NCBI RefSeq assembly: GCF_002760665.1
Contig: NZ_PDOB01000007.1
Location: 62,001 to 126,000 of the forward strand
Direction of reading: 5' to 3'
DNA length: 64,000 nt
Source of the DNA: Massilia psychrophila
GTDB lineage: Bacteria; Pseudomonadota; Gammaproteobacteria; Burkholderiales; Burkholderiaceae_D
The notes beneath the pieces were generated by a model. It saw only the letters and a list, made by a program, of their open reading frames with translations. It had not been told where the DNA came from and did not search any database. Within the stretch, counting starts at the first letter, position 1. Every line of letters begins with the position of its first letter. A program made the position numbers and the translations under genes. This document shows positions 50,157-58,871 of this stretch, piece after piece.

Positions 50157-50720
50157 ATGTCCCAAGATGCGTTCTCCGAAAAAGACTGGCGCCGCCTGAT
50201 TGCCAGCTTTGGCGAAGATCCGGACCGTCCCGGCCTTGTCGAAACCCCGGCGCGCGTGGCCAAGGCGTGGAAGCACTGGACATCCGGCTACCAGCAGGAC
50301 CCGGTCAGCCTGCTCAAGGCGTTCGAAGACGGCGCTGAACAGTACAATGAACTGATCGTGGTGCGCGGCATTCCGGTCTACAGCCATTGCGAACACCACC
50401 TGGCGCCGTTCTTCGGCAAGGCCACCATCGGCTATCTGCCGAACGGCAAGATCGTCGGCCTTTCCAAGCTGACCCGGCTGGTCGACTGCTTCTCCAAGCG
50501 CCTGCAAGTGCAGGAACGCATGACGATCCAGATCGCCAATGCGTTGATGGAAGTGCTCGAGCCGAAAGCGGTCGGCGTGGTCATCAAGTGCCGCCACCTG
50601 TGCATGGAAAGCCGCGGCATCCGCACCCCCGGCGAAGAAACTATCACCTCGGCGATGTTGGGCGAATTGCAGCCGAACCTGGGCCTGCGCACCGAATTTC
50701 TGGCGCTCGCGCGCGACTGA
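50157..50720 (+). CDS. folE: GTP cyclohydrolase I (FolE type IA)
   Basis: A 187-residue enzyme that converts GTP to dihydroneopterin triphosphate, the first step of tetrahydrofolate synthesis. The zinc ligands are in SHCEHHLAPF and KCRHLCMESRG. GLSKLTRLVDCFSKRLQVQE and the MTSAMLGEL-like ITSAMLGEL segments are also family hallmarks. GAGGT lies before the ATG. Monocistronic as far as visible. Confidence 0.97.
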   Translation: MSQDAFSEKDWRRLIASFGEDPDRPGLVETPARVAKAWKHWTSGYQQDPVSLLKAFEDGAEQYNELIVVRGIPVYSHCEHHLAPFFGKATIGYLPNGKIVGLSKLTRLVDCFSKRLQVQERMTIQIANALMEVLEPKAVGVVIKCRHLCMESRGIRTPGEETITSAMLGELQPNLGLRTEFLALARD

Positions 50721-50802
50721 CGCCCCGCGCAAATTTGACACTGCGCGAATAATTCGGGAACCTGTTCCACATCGCCGCCTCCAACTTGATTTGGGGGCGA
50801 AG

Positions 50803-51165
50803 ATGTCACGGCCTGAATTCCCCAGCGATATCTCGCGGGAAGACTTCGAGCGGGTGCGCCCGATGCTCGAGGCGGCGCGGCGCAAGACGCGCCCGCGCAA
50901 GCACGACCTGTACGATGTGTTCTGCGCGGTGCTGTATTTTCTCGACAGCGGCGTGCCCTGGCGCAGCCTGCCGCCGGCGTTTCCGCCGTGGCGTACGGTG
51001 CACGAGTATTTTACCCAGTGGACGCTGGCGCGCGGCGACGAGTCCGGGCTGCTCGAGCGCGTGCTCGAACACGCCGGCAAAGCGGCGATGATCGAGCCGC
51101 TGCACAAGCGCATGGGCCAGGGCGCCGTGACCACTGCCGATGCGCAGCGCACGGCGGCGGGTTGA
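50803..51165 (+). pseudogene. IS5-type transposase OrfA relic (DUF4096 domain)
   Basis: About 120 residues beginning MSRPEFPSDIS with the DUF4096 pattern of IS5-family first frames: FERVRPMLEAARR, DLYDVFCAVLYFLDSGVPWR, FPPWRTVHEYF. The C-terminus diverges (QGAVTTADAQRTAAG), and there is no second frame with the DDE catalytic residues afterwards; a lipoprotein gene starts within 60 bases on the other strand. I also see no flanking inverted repeats. A decayed insertion. Confidence 0.75.
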
Positions 51166-51228
51166 CCGAAGCCTTGAGGCGGTCAACCTCAGGCGCGCCT
51201 GAACCGGGTCATTGACGCCGCCGTGAGT

Positions 51229-51678
51229 CTATTCAGTGACAGCAGCGGCGGCACCCGGGTCGGCCGGCCCCGCCGCACTCGCAATTTTTTCGAACACCAT
51301 CTTGTTCTCGCCATCGAGCCGGAAGGTGCCGAGCTGTTCACCCAGCTCGTCTGTCGTCGGTTCGGTCAGCCGGGTGCAGTTCTGGGTTTCGACGCGGATG
51401 ACCTGCTTGCCGACGCGGACCGAATACACATTGTCGCCGCCCGAATACAGCGCGATCGCGAAATCGGCGGCCGGCAGCGTCGTCATCGGGAACTGGCGCT
51501 GGCAGTCCGGCATGTGGGCGGCGACCAGTTTGACGACGACGTCGTCGTTCCAGAAATACGCCTGCTCGGCGCGCACCGTCAGCGAATGGCTGGCGCCGTC
51601 GATGTAATAACTGGCCGATTGCCTGATGCAGCCTGCCAGCAGCAGCGGGGTCAGTAAAATCAAGATGCTGCGCTTCAT
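51229..51678 (-). CDS. Hypothetical lipoprotein
   Basis: A 149-residue protein with a lipoprotein signal (ILILLTPLLLAGC, lipobox LLAGC at residues about 13-17), so it should be acylated at that cysteine and sorted to a membrane. The mature part is a small beta-rich domain with no recognised family (YSGGDNVYSVRVGKQVIRVE) and an A/G-rich tail. Monocistronic. Confidence 0.85.
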   Translation of the reverse strand: MKRSILILLTPLLLAGCIRQSASYYIDGASHSLTVRAEQAYFWNDDVVVKLVAAHMPDCQRQFPMTTLPAADFAIALYSGGDNVYSVRVGKQVIRVETQNCTRLTEPTTDELGEQLGTFRLDGENKMVFEKIASAAGPADPGAAAAVTE

Positions 51679-51793
51679 GGCGTGCCCGTCGTTGGGTGGT
51701 GGTCAAATTTCCTCGACGAAGTATAAAGTAATACGCTGACGGTACGGAGTCTGCTGTGATGCGCAAGTGTCGTCGCCGCTGGAAGTAGCGTCC

Positions 51794-53095
51794 TTACTTC
51801 CGGCGCCAGTACTTGTCCATCATCGGCTTCACGCTGATGCCGTGCACCAGGATCGATAGCGCCACCACGATCACCGTTATCTGCGTCAGTTCACCCGTCA
51901 GCGTGCTCGGCAAGCCGTTATTGACCGCGTACATCAGGTAGTACACCGAGCCGATGCCGCGCACGCCGAACCAGCCGATGATCAGCCGCAGCTTGAGCGA
52001 CGTGCTGGTTCCTGCCAGTCCCAGCATCACGCTGACGGGGCGCGCCACGAAGAACAGGAACAGGGCGGTGCCACAGGTGCGCCAGTTCCAGTCCTGCAAG
52101 GTCAGCATACCGCCCAGCAGCAGCACCAGGGTCAGTTCCGACAATCGCTCCAGGTGCTCCTTGAACACCAGCGATTCGGCGCTGACGGTCAGCGGCACCG
52201 GCTGGTCCGGCACCTCGTCGTTGGCCGGATCGGCCTTTGGATCGTCCGGCACCAGCAAGCCCTGGCGGTTCTTGTGGGCTCCCGTCAGCAGCAATTCGGT
52301 CTGGCGCAGTGCGACGCCGGCGAAGAACACGGCCAGGAAGCCCCACGCATAAGCCAGCAACGAGACGCCATAGACGACGGCGATCAGGCCGAGCCCGACC
52401 AGGTCGTCGAGCACGTCGTGCCTCGGTTCCTTGTTGCGCAGCGCCCAGCCCAGCTTGCCGAGCAGGGCGCCCGCGCCCAGGCCGATCGCCACCGCGCCGA
52501 GGGTCGCCCAGATGACGTCGACCAAGGCCCAGCGCCAGGCGAATTCGGCCAGTTCGGCTGCGCCGAGCAGGCCGAGGCCGAGCATGACGAACGGAAACGC
52601 CGAGCCATCGTTCATGCCGGCTTCGGACGTCAGGGTAAAACGCAGCGAATCGGCGTCGCCGGCGTGGCGCACCTGGACGTCGGTGGCCAGCACCGGATCG
52701 GTCGGCGCCAGGATCGCGCCGAGCAAGATGCCGGCGCCGATCGGCAGGCCCAGCACGTAATAGGCGAACGCCGCCACCAGCGCCACCGTGATCGACATCG
52801 ATACCCAGGCCAGCCGGAACGACGGCCCCCAGCGCGCGGACGTAATCGGTACCGGCATCTTGACGCCGGCCGAAAACAGCGAAATGAGGACGGCGATCTC
52901 GGTCAGGATTTCCAGCATGTGCGACTGGTCGACGGCGCGAAAATGGAAGATGCCCAGCACCATCGGACCTAATATGATGCCGAACGCAAGGTAGACGATG
53001 GCCGAGGTCACCGGCAGGCGCGAAATGGTCGTTGCCGCCAAGCCGCGCGCCAACATCAGGCAGCCGATCATGAGAAACCAGTAGGTCGGGGTCAT
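51794..53095 (-). CDS. Cation:proton antiporter (CPA1, Na+/H+ exchanger type)
   Basis: A 433-residue inner-membrane protein with about 12 hydrophobic segments. The ion-binding signature GAILAPTDPVLATDV and the following TSEAGMNDGSAFPF are characteristic of CPA1 exchangers. It should exchange Na+ or K+ for H+. A hydrophilic loop (DDPKADPANDEVPDQP) lies between the two halves. No regulatory TrkA domain is attached. It diverges from the nuclease-helicase gene. Confidence 0.92.
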   Translation of the reverse strand: MTPTYWFLMIGCLMLARGLAATTISRLPVTSAIVYLAFGIILGPMVLGIFHFRAVDQSHMLEILTEIAVLISLFSAGVKMPVPITSARWGPSFRLAWVSMSITVALVAAFAYYVLGLPIGAGILLGAILAPTDPVLATDVQVRHAGDADSLRFTLTSEAGMNDGSAFPFVMLGLGLLGAAELAEFAWRWALVDVIWATLGAVAIGLGAGALLGKLGWALRNKEPRHDVLDDLVGLGLIAVVYGVSLLAYAWGFLAVFFAGVALRQTELLLTGAHKNRQGLLVPDDPKADPANDEVPDQPVPLTVSAESLVFKEHLERLSELTLVLLLGGMLTLQDWNWRTCGTALFLFFVARPVSVMLGLAGTSTSLKLRLIIGWFGVRGIGSVYYLMYAVNNGLPSTLTGELTQITVIVVALSILVHGISVKPMMDKYWRRK

Positions 53096-53255
53096 CCGCG
53101 GCCTTTGCGAGGATGTTGCGAAATAATGATTCTACGATTTAGCCCTGGTAGCAACCGCGCGATTGCCGAGCGGAATTTATTTACGCGGGGCGGCCACCGT
53201 CTTGGCGCTACAATAAGACTTTCAGCTTCGGCGCGGCTACCGGCGCCCACCTTTA

Positions 53256-54929
53256 ATGGCCCACATCCATCCGGCAGGCTGGCGCGAAATGTCCGTCACC
53301 GGCGCCGCCGCGCGTGAAATCGAGACGCTCGCCTACCTCGATGTCGCCCTCGAAGACGCCCCTTACAGCATCTATCATGGCGTCCACTGGACCAACGTCG
53401 AGCATGGCTTTTCGGCCTATGGCGAAATCGATTTTATTGTCGTCGCGCCGAGCGGGCGGGTGCTGGTGATCGAACAGAAGTCGGGCTTTTTGACCGAGAC
53501 CCCCGACGGCCTGGTCAAGCGCTACCAGGGCAGGGCGAGCAACGTGCGCACCCAGATCCTGCACACCATCGACGGCCTGGTCAAGCGCTTCGCCAATGAG
53601 CCGGGGCCATCGGCGCTGTCGATCGACTACCTGCTGTACTGCCCCGACTACCACGTGCGCGATCCGCAGCTGGCCGGCATCGACCCGCGCCACATCATCG
53701 ACGCCACCGCCAAGGACCAGTTGGCCGAGGTTATCCGCGAGGTGCTGCCGCTGCGGCAAGCCGACGCTGCCGGTGACCCCGACGATCACGCTAAGCAGTT
53801 CGACAAAGTCACGCGCTTTCTCGGCGACACACTCAGTCTGCGGCCCGATCCCAGCGCCATGATCGGCAGCGCCGCCCAGATGGTCACGCGGCTGTCCGGC
53901 GGCCTGGCGACCTGGGCGCGTCGCCTTGATTTTTCGCCGTTCCGGCTGCGCGTAATCGGCACCGCCGGCAGCGGCAAGACCCAGCTGGCGCTGGCCGAAT
54001 ACTACGCCGCCGTCGACGCCGGCCTGCGCCCGCTGTACGTCTGCTTCAACCGGCCGCTGGCCGACCATATCGAGCGCCTGGTGCCGCCCGGCGGGCGCGT
54101 TGCCACCTTCCATATGCTCGGCGACGCGTTTTTGCGCGCCGGCGGCGTCTCGCCCGACTACAGCTCGGCCGACGTCTGGGGCCGGATGGAAACCGCACTC
54201 GCCACCGAAGAGCTGCCCGAGGCATGGAAATTCGACGTCCTCATCGTCGACGAAGGCCAGGATTTTTCCGGCGCCTGGCGCGACATTTTGCTGCGCATGC
54301 TCAAGGAGGGCGGGCGCGCCACCTGGCTCGAAGATCCGATGCAGAACCTGTACGGACGCGAGATGGTGGTCCTCGACGGCTGGGTGACGTTGCACTCGCA
54401 GACCAATTACCGCAGCCCGCGCCAGATCGTCGACATGCTCGCCGCGATCGGCGGCGGCGTGCGCGAGGCGGTCGAAGCGGGTAGCCCGTTCGACGGCGCC
54501 GACATCGACGTGCTGGCGTATGCCGAGGGCGACAACGCCGCCATGATCGCCCAGACCAAGCATGCCATCACGCTGTGCCTGGCCGCCGGTTTCGCCCGCC
54601 ACGACATCGCCATCGCCTCGTTCCACGGGCGCGCAAAGTCGGCCCTGCTCGACCTCGACACGCTGGGCGACGCCCACACCCTCAAATCGTTCACCGGCGC
54701 CTACGACTTGTTCGGCAACCCGATTTTTCGCGAAGGCGCTCTGCTGGCCGAATCGGTGTACCGCTTCAAGGGGCAGTCGGCGCCGGCCGTCATTTTTACG
54801 GAGGTCGATTTCGACAGCATCGATGAACTGGTGTTTCGCAAGCTGTTCGTCGGCATGACGCGGGCGCGCTTGAAGCTGGTGCTGGTGCTCAGTGAGCGCG
54901 CCGCCGCTAAATTGCTCGAACGTCTCTGA
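53256..54929 (+). CDS. NERD-type nuclease domain fused to an SF1 helicase-like ATPase
   Basis: A 557-residue protein. Residues about 15-140 match a PD-(D/E)XK-like nuclease pattern (GEIDFIVVAPSGRVLVIEQKSG: acidic residues, then ExK), as in NERD domains. From about 220 there is a compact superfamily 1 helicase core: Walker A IGTAGSGKTQ, motif II IVDEGQDFS, motif III-like DPMQNLYGR, motif IV TNYRSPRQIV, motif V YRFKGQSAPAVIF and motif VI VGMTRARLKLVLV. It is short for UvrD proteins, lacking large 1B/2B insertions. Possibly a DNA repair or defence-related enzyme; it is not clearly part of the peptide system downstream. Confidence 0.85.
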   Translation: MAHIHPAGWREMSVTGAAAREIETLAYLDVALEDAPYSIYHGVHWTNVEHGFSAYGEIDFIVVAPSGRVLVIEQKSGFLTETPDGLVKRYQGRASNVRTQILHTIDGLVKRFANEPGPSALSIDYLLYCPDYHVRDPQLAGIDPRHIIDATAKDQLAEVIREVLPLRQADAAGDPDDHAKQFDKVTRFLGDTLSLRPDPSAMIGSAAQMVTRLSGGLATWARRLDFSPFRLRVIGTAGSGKTQLALAEYYAAVDAGLRPLYVCFNRPLADHIERLVPPGGRVATFHMLGDAFLRAGGVSPDYSSADVWGRMETALATEELPEAWKFDVLIVDEGQDFSGAWRDILLRMLKEGGRATWLEDPMQNLYGREMVVLDGWVTLHSQTNYRSPRQIVDMLAAIGGGVREAVEAGSPFDGADIDVLAYAEGDNAAMIAQTKHAITLCLAAGFARHDIAIASFHGRAKSALLDLDTLGDAHTLKSFTGAYDLFGNPIFREGALLAESVYRFKGQSAPAVIFTEVDFDSIDELVFRKLFVGMTRARLKLVLVLSERAAAKLLERL

Positions 54930-55011
54930 GTTGCTCGAACGCATGTGAAGTCTGGAACTTCGGCTCGTCATCGCTTTCTAACCTGATTGAAGAAATTCGG
55001 GAGCAGGGAAC

Positions 55012-55773
55012 ATGACGGCGATTGTGCGCATCGACAATGAAGTCATCGGCACCGACGATTTCATCCGGACCTTGAAGCTCAGCGGACAGTTCGAGGGGCT
55101 GATCGAACAACTGGTGCGCGACAAGCTCACCGTACTGGCGGCGAAAAAATCCGGCCTCCAGCTCGCGCCCGAAGACATCCAGCAGCGGGCCGACCAGTTC
55201 CGCCGCACACTGGGCCTGCACCGGGCGGCCGACATGAACCACTATCTCGACACGCTGGGCGTAAGCCTGGACGAATTCGAAGATTTCGTTACCGACGGCC
55301 TGTACCAGGAAAAAATGATGGCGCAGGTGTGCAACGACCAGGCCGTCGAACATTACTTTAAACTCAATTCACCCCGTTTCGACAGCGTCGAAGTGAGCCA
55401 CATCGTGCTCGATACCGAAGGCAAGGCGAAGGAGATGATGTCGGCCCTGCAGGACGACCCGGACAGCTTCGCCGAGATGGCGCGCGAGCATTCGATCGGC
55501 GACGCCCGCGAGCGCGGCGGCGTCATCGGCAAGGTGCCGCGCGGCGCCCTCAAGACCGACATCGAGGCGAGGGTCTTCAACGCCGCCGCCGGCGAACTGC
55601 TGGGGCCGTTCCCGGCGCCCGACCGTTCGTTCTACGAAATTTTCGCCGTCAACGCCAAGTACCCGGCCGCGCTGGACGAGGAGACAGCCATCGAGGTGCG
55701 CCGCCTGCTGCGCGAGCAATGGCTGGGGGCGCGGGCGCAGGAGCACATCATCGAGGCGGTTTCCAGCCGATGA
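55012..55773 (+). CDS. Parvulin-type peptidyl-prolyl isomerase, cytosolic, next to the peptide exporter
   Basis: A 253-residue protein with a SurA-like helical N-terminal region (residues about 1-120) and a C-terminal PpiC/rotamase domain. The domain runs VSHIVLDTEGKAKEMMSAL, DSFAEMAREHSIG, GGVIGKVPRGALKTD, then VFNAAAGELLGPF. There is no signal peptide or membrane anchor, so unlike SurA/PrsA it should work in the cytosol. It starts the plus-strand cluster: the exporter follows after 35 bases and then the coupled activator. A chaperone for precursor peptides before export is a sensible inference. I see no sigma-54 promoter directly upstream. Confidence 0.9.
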   Translation: MTAIVRIDNEVIGTDDFIRTLKLSGQFEGLIEQLVRDKLTVLAAKKSGLQLAPEDIQQRADQFRRTLGLHRAADMNHYLDTLGVSLDEFEDFVTDGLYQEKMMAQVCNDQAVEHYFKLNSPRFDSVEVSHIVLDTEGKAKEMMSALQDDPDSFAEMAREHSIGDARERGGVIGKVPRGALKTDIEARVFNAAAGELLGPFPAPDRSFYEIFAVNAKYPAALDEETAIEVRRLLREQWLGARAQEHIIEAVSSR

Positions 55774-55808
55774 TTGGCAGGCGTGGCGGGCACGGCATCA
55801 GAAAACAC

Positions 55809-58800
55809 ATGGAACCGATACCGAAAGAGCAGACAGCGGTCGACTTCCTCGCTTCCGTGGAAATTCTCGCGCCGTTCACCAAGGGCGACCTGGAACGGCT
55901 GGCGGCGGCCTGCGAGCCGCGGTTTTTTTCCTTCGGCGACAGCGTCTGCATGGCCGGCGAACCAGCCAACGGCCTGTACGTCATCAAGTCCGGCTCGGTA
56001 CGCGTGTTCAGCGAAGAGAACGGCAAGGAAACCAGCATGGGCGTACGCAAGAGCGGCGAGGTATTCGCCGAGATCGCCATGTTGCGCGACTACCGTCACG
56101 AACTGTCGGCGCGCGCCGCGCTCAAGACCGAACTGTGGTTCATCCCGCGCGCGCAAATCGAACCGGTGATCGCCCACAACGCGGTGGCCCTCGACTTCGT
56201 CAACAATTACGTCGCCGTCAGTTCGGCCGGCGGCCTGGTGGCGCGGTTGTTCGATTTGCGCGGAAAAGTGTCCAAGGCCGAGCTCGACGATTTCGTGCGC
56301 AGCGTCGGCGTCAAGCGCGTTAGCGCCGGCAAGGAAATCCTGCGCCAGGATGCGCGCGACGACCGCCGCCTGTACGTCGTGCGCCAGGGGCAGGTGCGCA
56401 TCGAGCACCGCGACGCCGACACCGACTACGTGCTCGGCACGCTCGGGCCGGGCGAAACCTTCGGCGAAAAAGCCTGCCTGATGCGCCAGGAACAGATGGC
56501 GTCGGCGCGCGCCGTCACCGACGCCGTCTTGCTCGTGATCCCGGAAAAATCGGCCCACTTCATGCTCGAGCGAAACGCCAAGCTGCGCGACGCGATCGAA
56601 GAGCGGATCCGGTTTTTCGAGCGCGAACTGCATCGCCAGAAAAAACTGGCGGAGCGGCGCAAGCGCCCCGTGATCCTCGACCTGCAATCGAAGGGCGGGC
56701 CCGGCGAACACCTGATCAAGCGTTTTGCGCTGGTCGAGCAGGCCGAGGAGATGGACTGCGGCGCCGCCTGCCTGGCGATGGTGTGCCGTCATTACGGCAT
56801 CGGCATGACGCTCGGCAAGCTGCGCGAACTGGCCAACGTCACCACCCAGGGCGCCACGCTCGACAGCCTGGCGCGCGCCGGCGAGTCGCTCGGTTTTGGC
56901 GCGCGCGGCGTGCAATGCACGTTCGACGCGCTGGCCGGCTTCGAGCTGCCCTTCATCGTCCACTGGGAAGGCTACCATTACGTGGTGGTGTACGGCGTCT
57001 CGCGCGAGCACGTGTGGGTGGCCGACCCGGCGGTCGGCTTCAAGCAACTGAGCGTCCAGGAGTTCGAGCGTGGCTGGAGCGGCACCTGCCTGGTGTTTAC
57101 CCCCGGTCAGCAACTGGCGCAGGTGGCGGCGGCACGCTCGCCGTGGCTGCGTTTTGTCGGCTACCTGAGCCCGTACAAAAAAATCCTGTGGCACCTGTTC
57201 CTCGCCACGTTTGTCATCCAGATGCTGGGCATCGTGCCGCCGCTGATCATCCAGAACATCCTCGACGGCGTGCTGGTGCACCAGAACGTCAGCCTGCTGC
57301 ACCTGCTCATCGTCGGACTCGTCATCTCGACCGTGTTCAGCCAAGCCATGGCCACCGTGCGCGCATATCTGGCCAACTACATGGTACGCAACCTTGATTT
57401 TTCGATGATGGCGCAATTCTTCAAGCACACCATGTCGCTGCCGTATTCCTTTTTTGCCAAGCGCAAGACGGGCGACATCCTGGCGCGCTTCCAGGAAAAC
57501 CAGACCATCCGCGCCTTCCTGACCGAGTCGACCGTCACCACTTTGCTCAATTTGCTGATGGTGTTTATTTACTTCACCATCCTGTTTCTCTACAACGTCA
57601 AGCTGACCTTGCTGCTGATCGGCTTCGTCATCCCGATCATGGCCGTCACGGTACTGGTCACCCCGAAAATCAAGGAGTATGCGCGCGACGTGTTCACCGC
57701 CTCGACCGACGCCCATTCCTTCCTGATGGAAGCGCTGGGCGGCATCGAGACCATCAAAGGCATGGGCAGCGAGCGCCCGGTGCGCCTGAAATGGGAGAAA
57801 AAATACGTCAAGGCGCTCGAAGTGCAGTACCGCTCGCAGTCGTTCAATATCCTGGTCGGCCTTGCCAGCCAGCTGCTGCACGCCGCCGCCACGATTGCCA
57901 TCCTGTGGGCCGGCGCTTCGCTGGTACTGGCGCGCGAACTGACGATCGGCCAATTGATCGCCTTCAACGCGCTGATGGGCAGCGTGCTGGCCCCGCTGAT
58001 GGGCCTGGTCGGGCTATGGAGCCGGCTGGCCGACGCCACGGTTGCCATGGAGCGACTCGGCGACGTGCTCGACATCGAACCGGAGCAGCGGCCGGCCGAC
58101 GTCGCTTCGCGCGTGGTGCTGCCCGACCTGCAGGGAGAAATCCGCCTCGAGCACCTGTTTTTCCGCTACGGCGGCGAAGACACCGCCTACGTTTTGGAGG
58201 ACGTCAGCATCGACATCAAGCCGGGCGAACTGGTGGCCATCGTCGGGCGCAGCGGTTCCGGCAAGACAACCCTGGCCAAATTGCTGGTCGGCTTTTATCT
58301 GCCGACGGCAGGTAAAATTTTTGTCGACGGCTACGACATGGCCGTCATCGACAAGGATTATTACCGCGCCCAGGTCGGTTATGTGATGCAAAGTAACCTG
58401 CTGTTTTCCGGCACCGTTGCCGAAAACATCGCCAGCGGCGACGACAGTCCCGACCGCCGCCGCATTGAGGAAGTAGCGAAGATGGCCGACGCCCACGCGT
58501 TCATCAGCAAGATGGCGCTGGGCTACGAGCAAGTGGTCGGCGAGCGCGGCGTCGGCCTGTCCGGCGGCCAGGCGCAGCGGCTGTGCATTGCGCGCGCGCT
58601 GTACCACGACCCGCGCCTGCTGGTGTTCGACGAGGCGACCTCGGCGCTCGACACCCAGTCCGAGAGCAACATCATCGGCAACATGCAAGCCATCCTGGCC
58701 GGGCGCACCGCCGTCATCATCGCGCACCGCCTCAGCACCATCATGCGCGCCGATAAGATCGTCGTGCTGTTCGAAGGAAAAGTTGTCGAACACGGGCGCC

Positions 58801-58871
58801 ACGACGAATTGCTGCAGCGGCGCGGCATGTATTACGAACTGGTGCAAAAGCAATTGAGCGCGGCGTCATGA
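55809..58871 (+). CDS. Peptidase-containing ABC exporter with two cNMP-binding domains (C39/ABC, bacteriocin-type)
   Basis: A 1020-residue exporter. Residues about 20-130 and 160-265 are two cyclic-nucleotide-binding-like domains (GDSVCMAGEPANGLYVIKSG, GPGETFGEKACL). A C39 peptidase follows at about 305-440 with catalytic Cys317 (MDCGAACLAM), His390 (GYHYVVVYG) and Asp406 (VADPAVG). A six-helix transmembrane domain comes next, and an ABC ATPase with GRSGSGKTT, LSGGQAQR, FDEATSALD and an AHRLS H-loop. C39 peptidases cut precursor peptides after a double glycine during export. Start ATG 55809; an upstream in-frame GTG/ATG overlaps the isomerase. No HlyD or TolC partner is in the window. Confidence 0.95.
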   Translation: MEPIPKEQTAVDFLASVEILAPFTKGDLERLAAACEPRFFSFGDSVCMAGEPANGLYVIKSGSVRVFSEENGKETSMGVRKSGEVFAEIAMLRDYRHELSARAALKTELWFIPRAQIEPVIAHNAVALDFVNNYVAVSSAGGLVARLFDLRGKVSKAELDDFVRSVGVKRVSAGKEILRQDARDDRRLYVVRQGQVRIEHRDADTDYVLGTLGPGETFGEKACLMRQEQMASARAVTDAVLLVIPEKSAHFMLERNAKLRDAIEERIRFFERELHRQKKLAERRKRPVILDLQSKGGPGEHLIKRFALVEQAEEMDCGAACLAMVCRHYGIGMTLGKLRELANVTTQGATLDSLARAGESLGFGARGVQCTFDALAGFELPFIVHWEGYHYVVVYGVSREHVWVADPAVGFKQLSVQEFERGWSGTCLVFTPGQQLAQVAAARSPWLRFVGYLSPYKKILWHLFLATFVIQMLGIVPPLIIQNILDGVLVHQNVSLLHLLIVGLVISTVFSQAMATVRAYLANYMVRNLDFSMMAQFFKHTMSLPYSFFAKRKTGDILARFQENQTIRAFLTESTVTTLLNLLMVFIYFTILFLYNVKLTLLLIGFVIPIMAVTVLVTPKIKEYARDVFTASTDAHSFLMEALGGIETIKGMGSERPVRLKWEKKYVKALEVQYRSQSFNILVGLASQLLHAAATIAILWAGASLVLARELTIGQLIAFNALMGSVLAPLMGLVGLWSRLADATVAMERLGDVLDIEPEQRPADVASRVVLPDLQGEIRLEHLFFRYGGEDTAYVLEDVSIDIKPGELVAIVGRSGSGKTTLAKLLVGFYLPTAGKIFVDGYDMAVIDKDYYRAQVGYVMQSNLLFSGTVAENIASGDDSPDRRRIEEVAKMADAHAFISKMALGYEQVVGERGVGLSGGQAQRLCIARALYHDPRLLVFDEATSALDTQSESNIIGNMQAILAGRTAVIIAHRLSTIMRADKIVVLFEGKVVEHGRHDELLQRRGMYYELVQKQLSAAS

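Noticed and set aside
54930-55011. Sigma-54 promoter before the isomerase-exporter genes
   Set aside because: TGGAACTTCGGCTCG has the wrong spacing between GG and GC; I see no acceptable match.
55632-57953. 773-codon minus-strand frame opposite the exporter
   Set aside because: Antisense shadow of a protein with intact peptidase and ATPase motifs.
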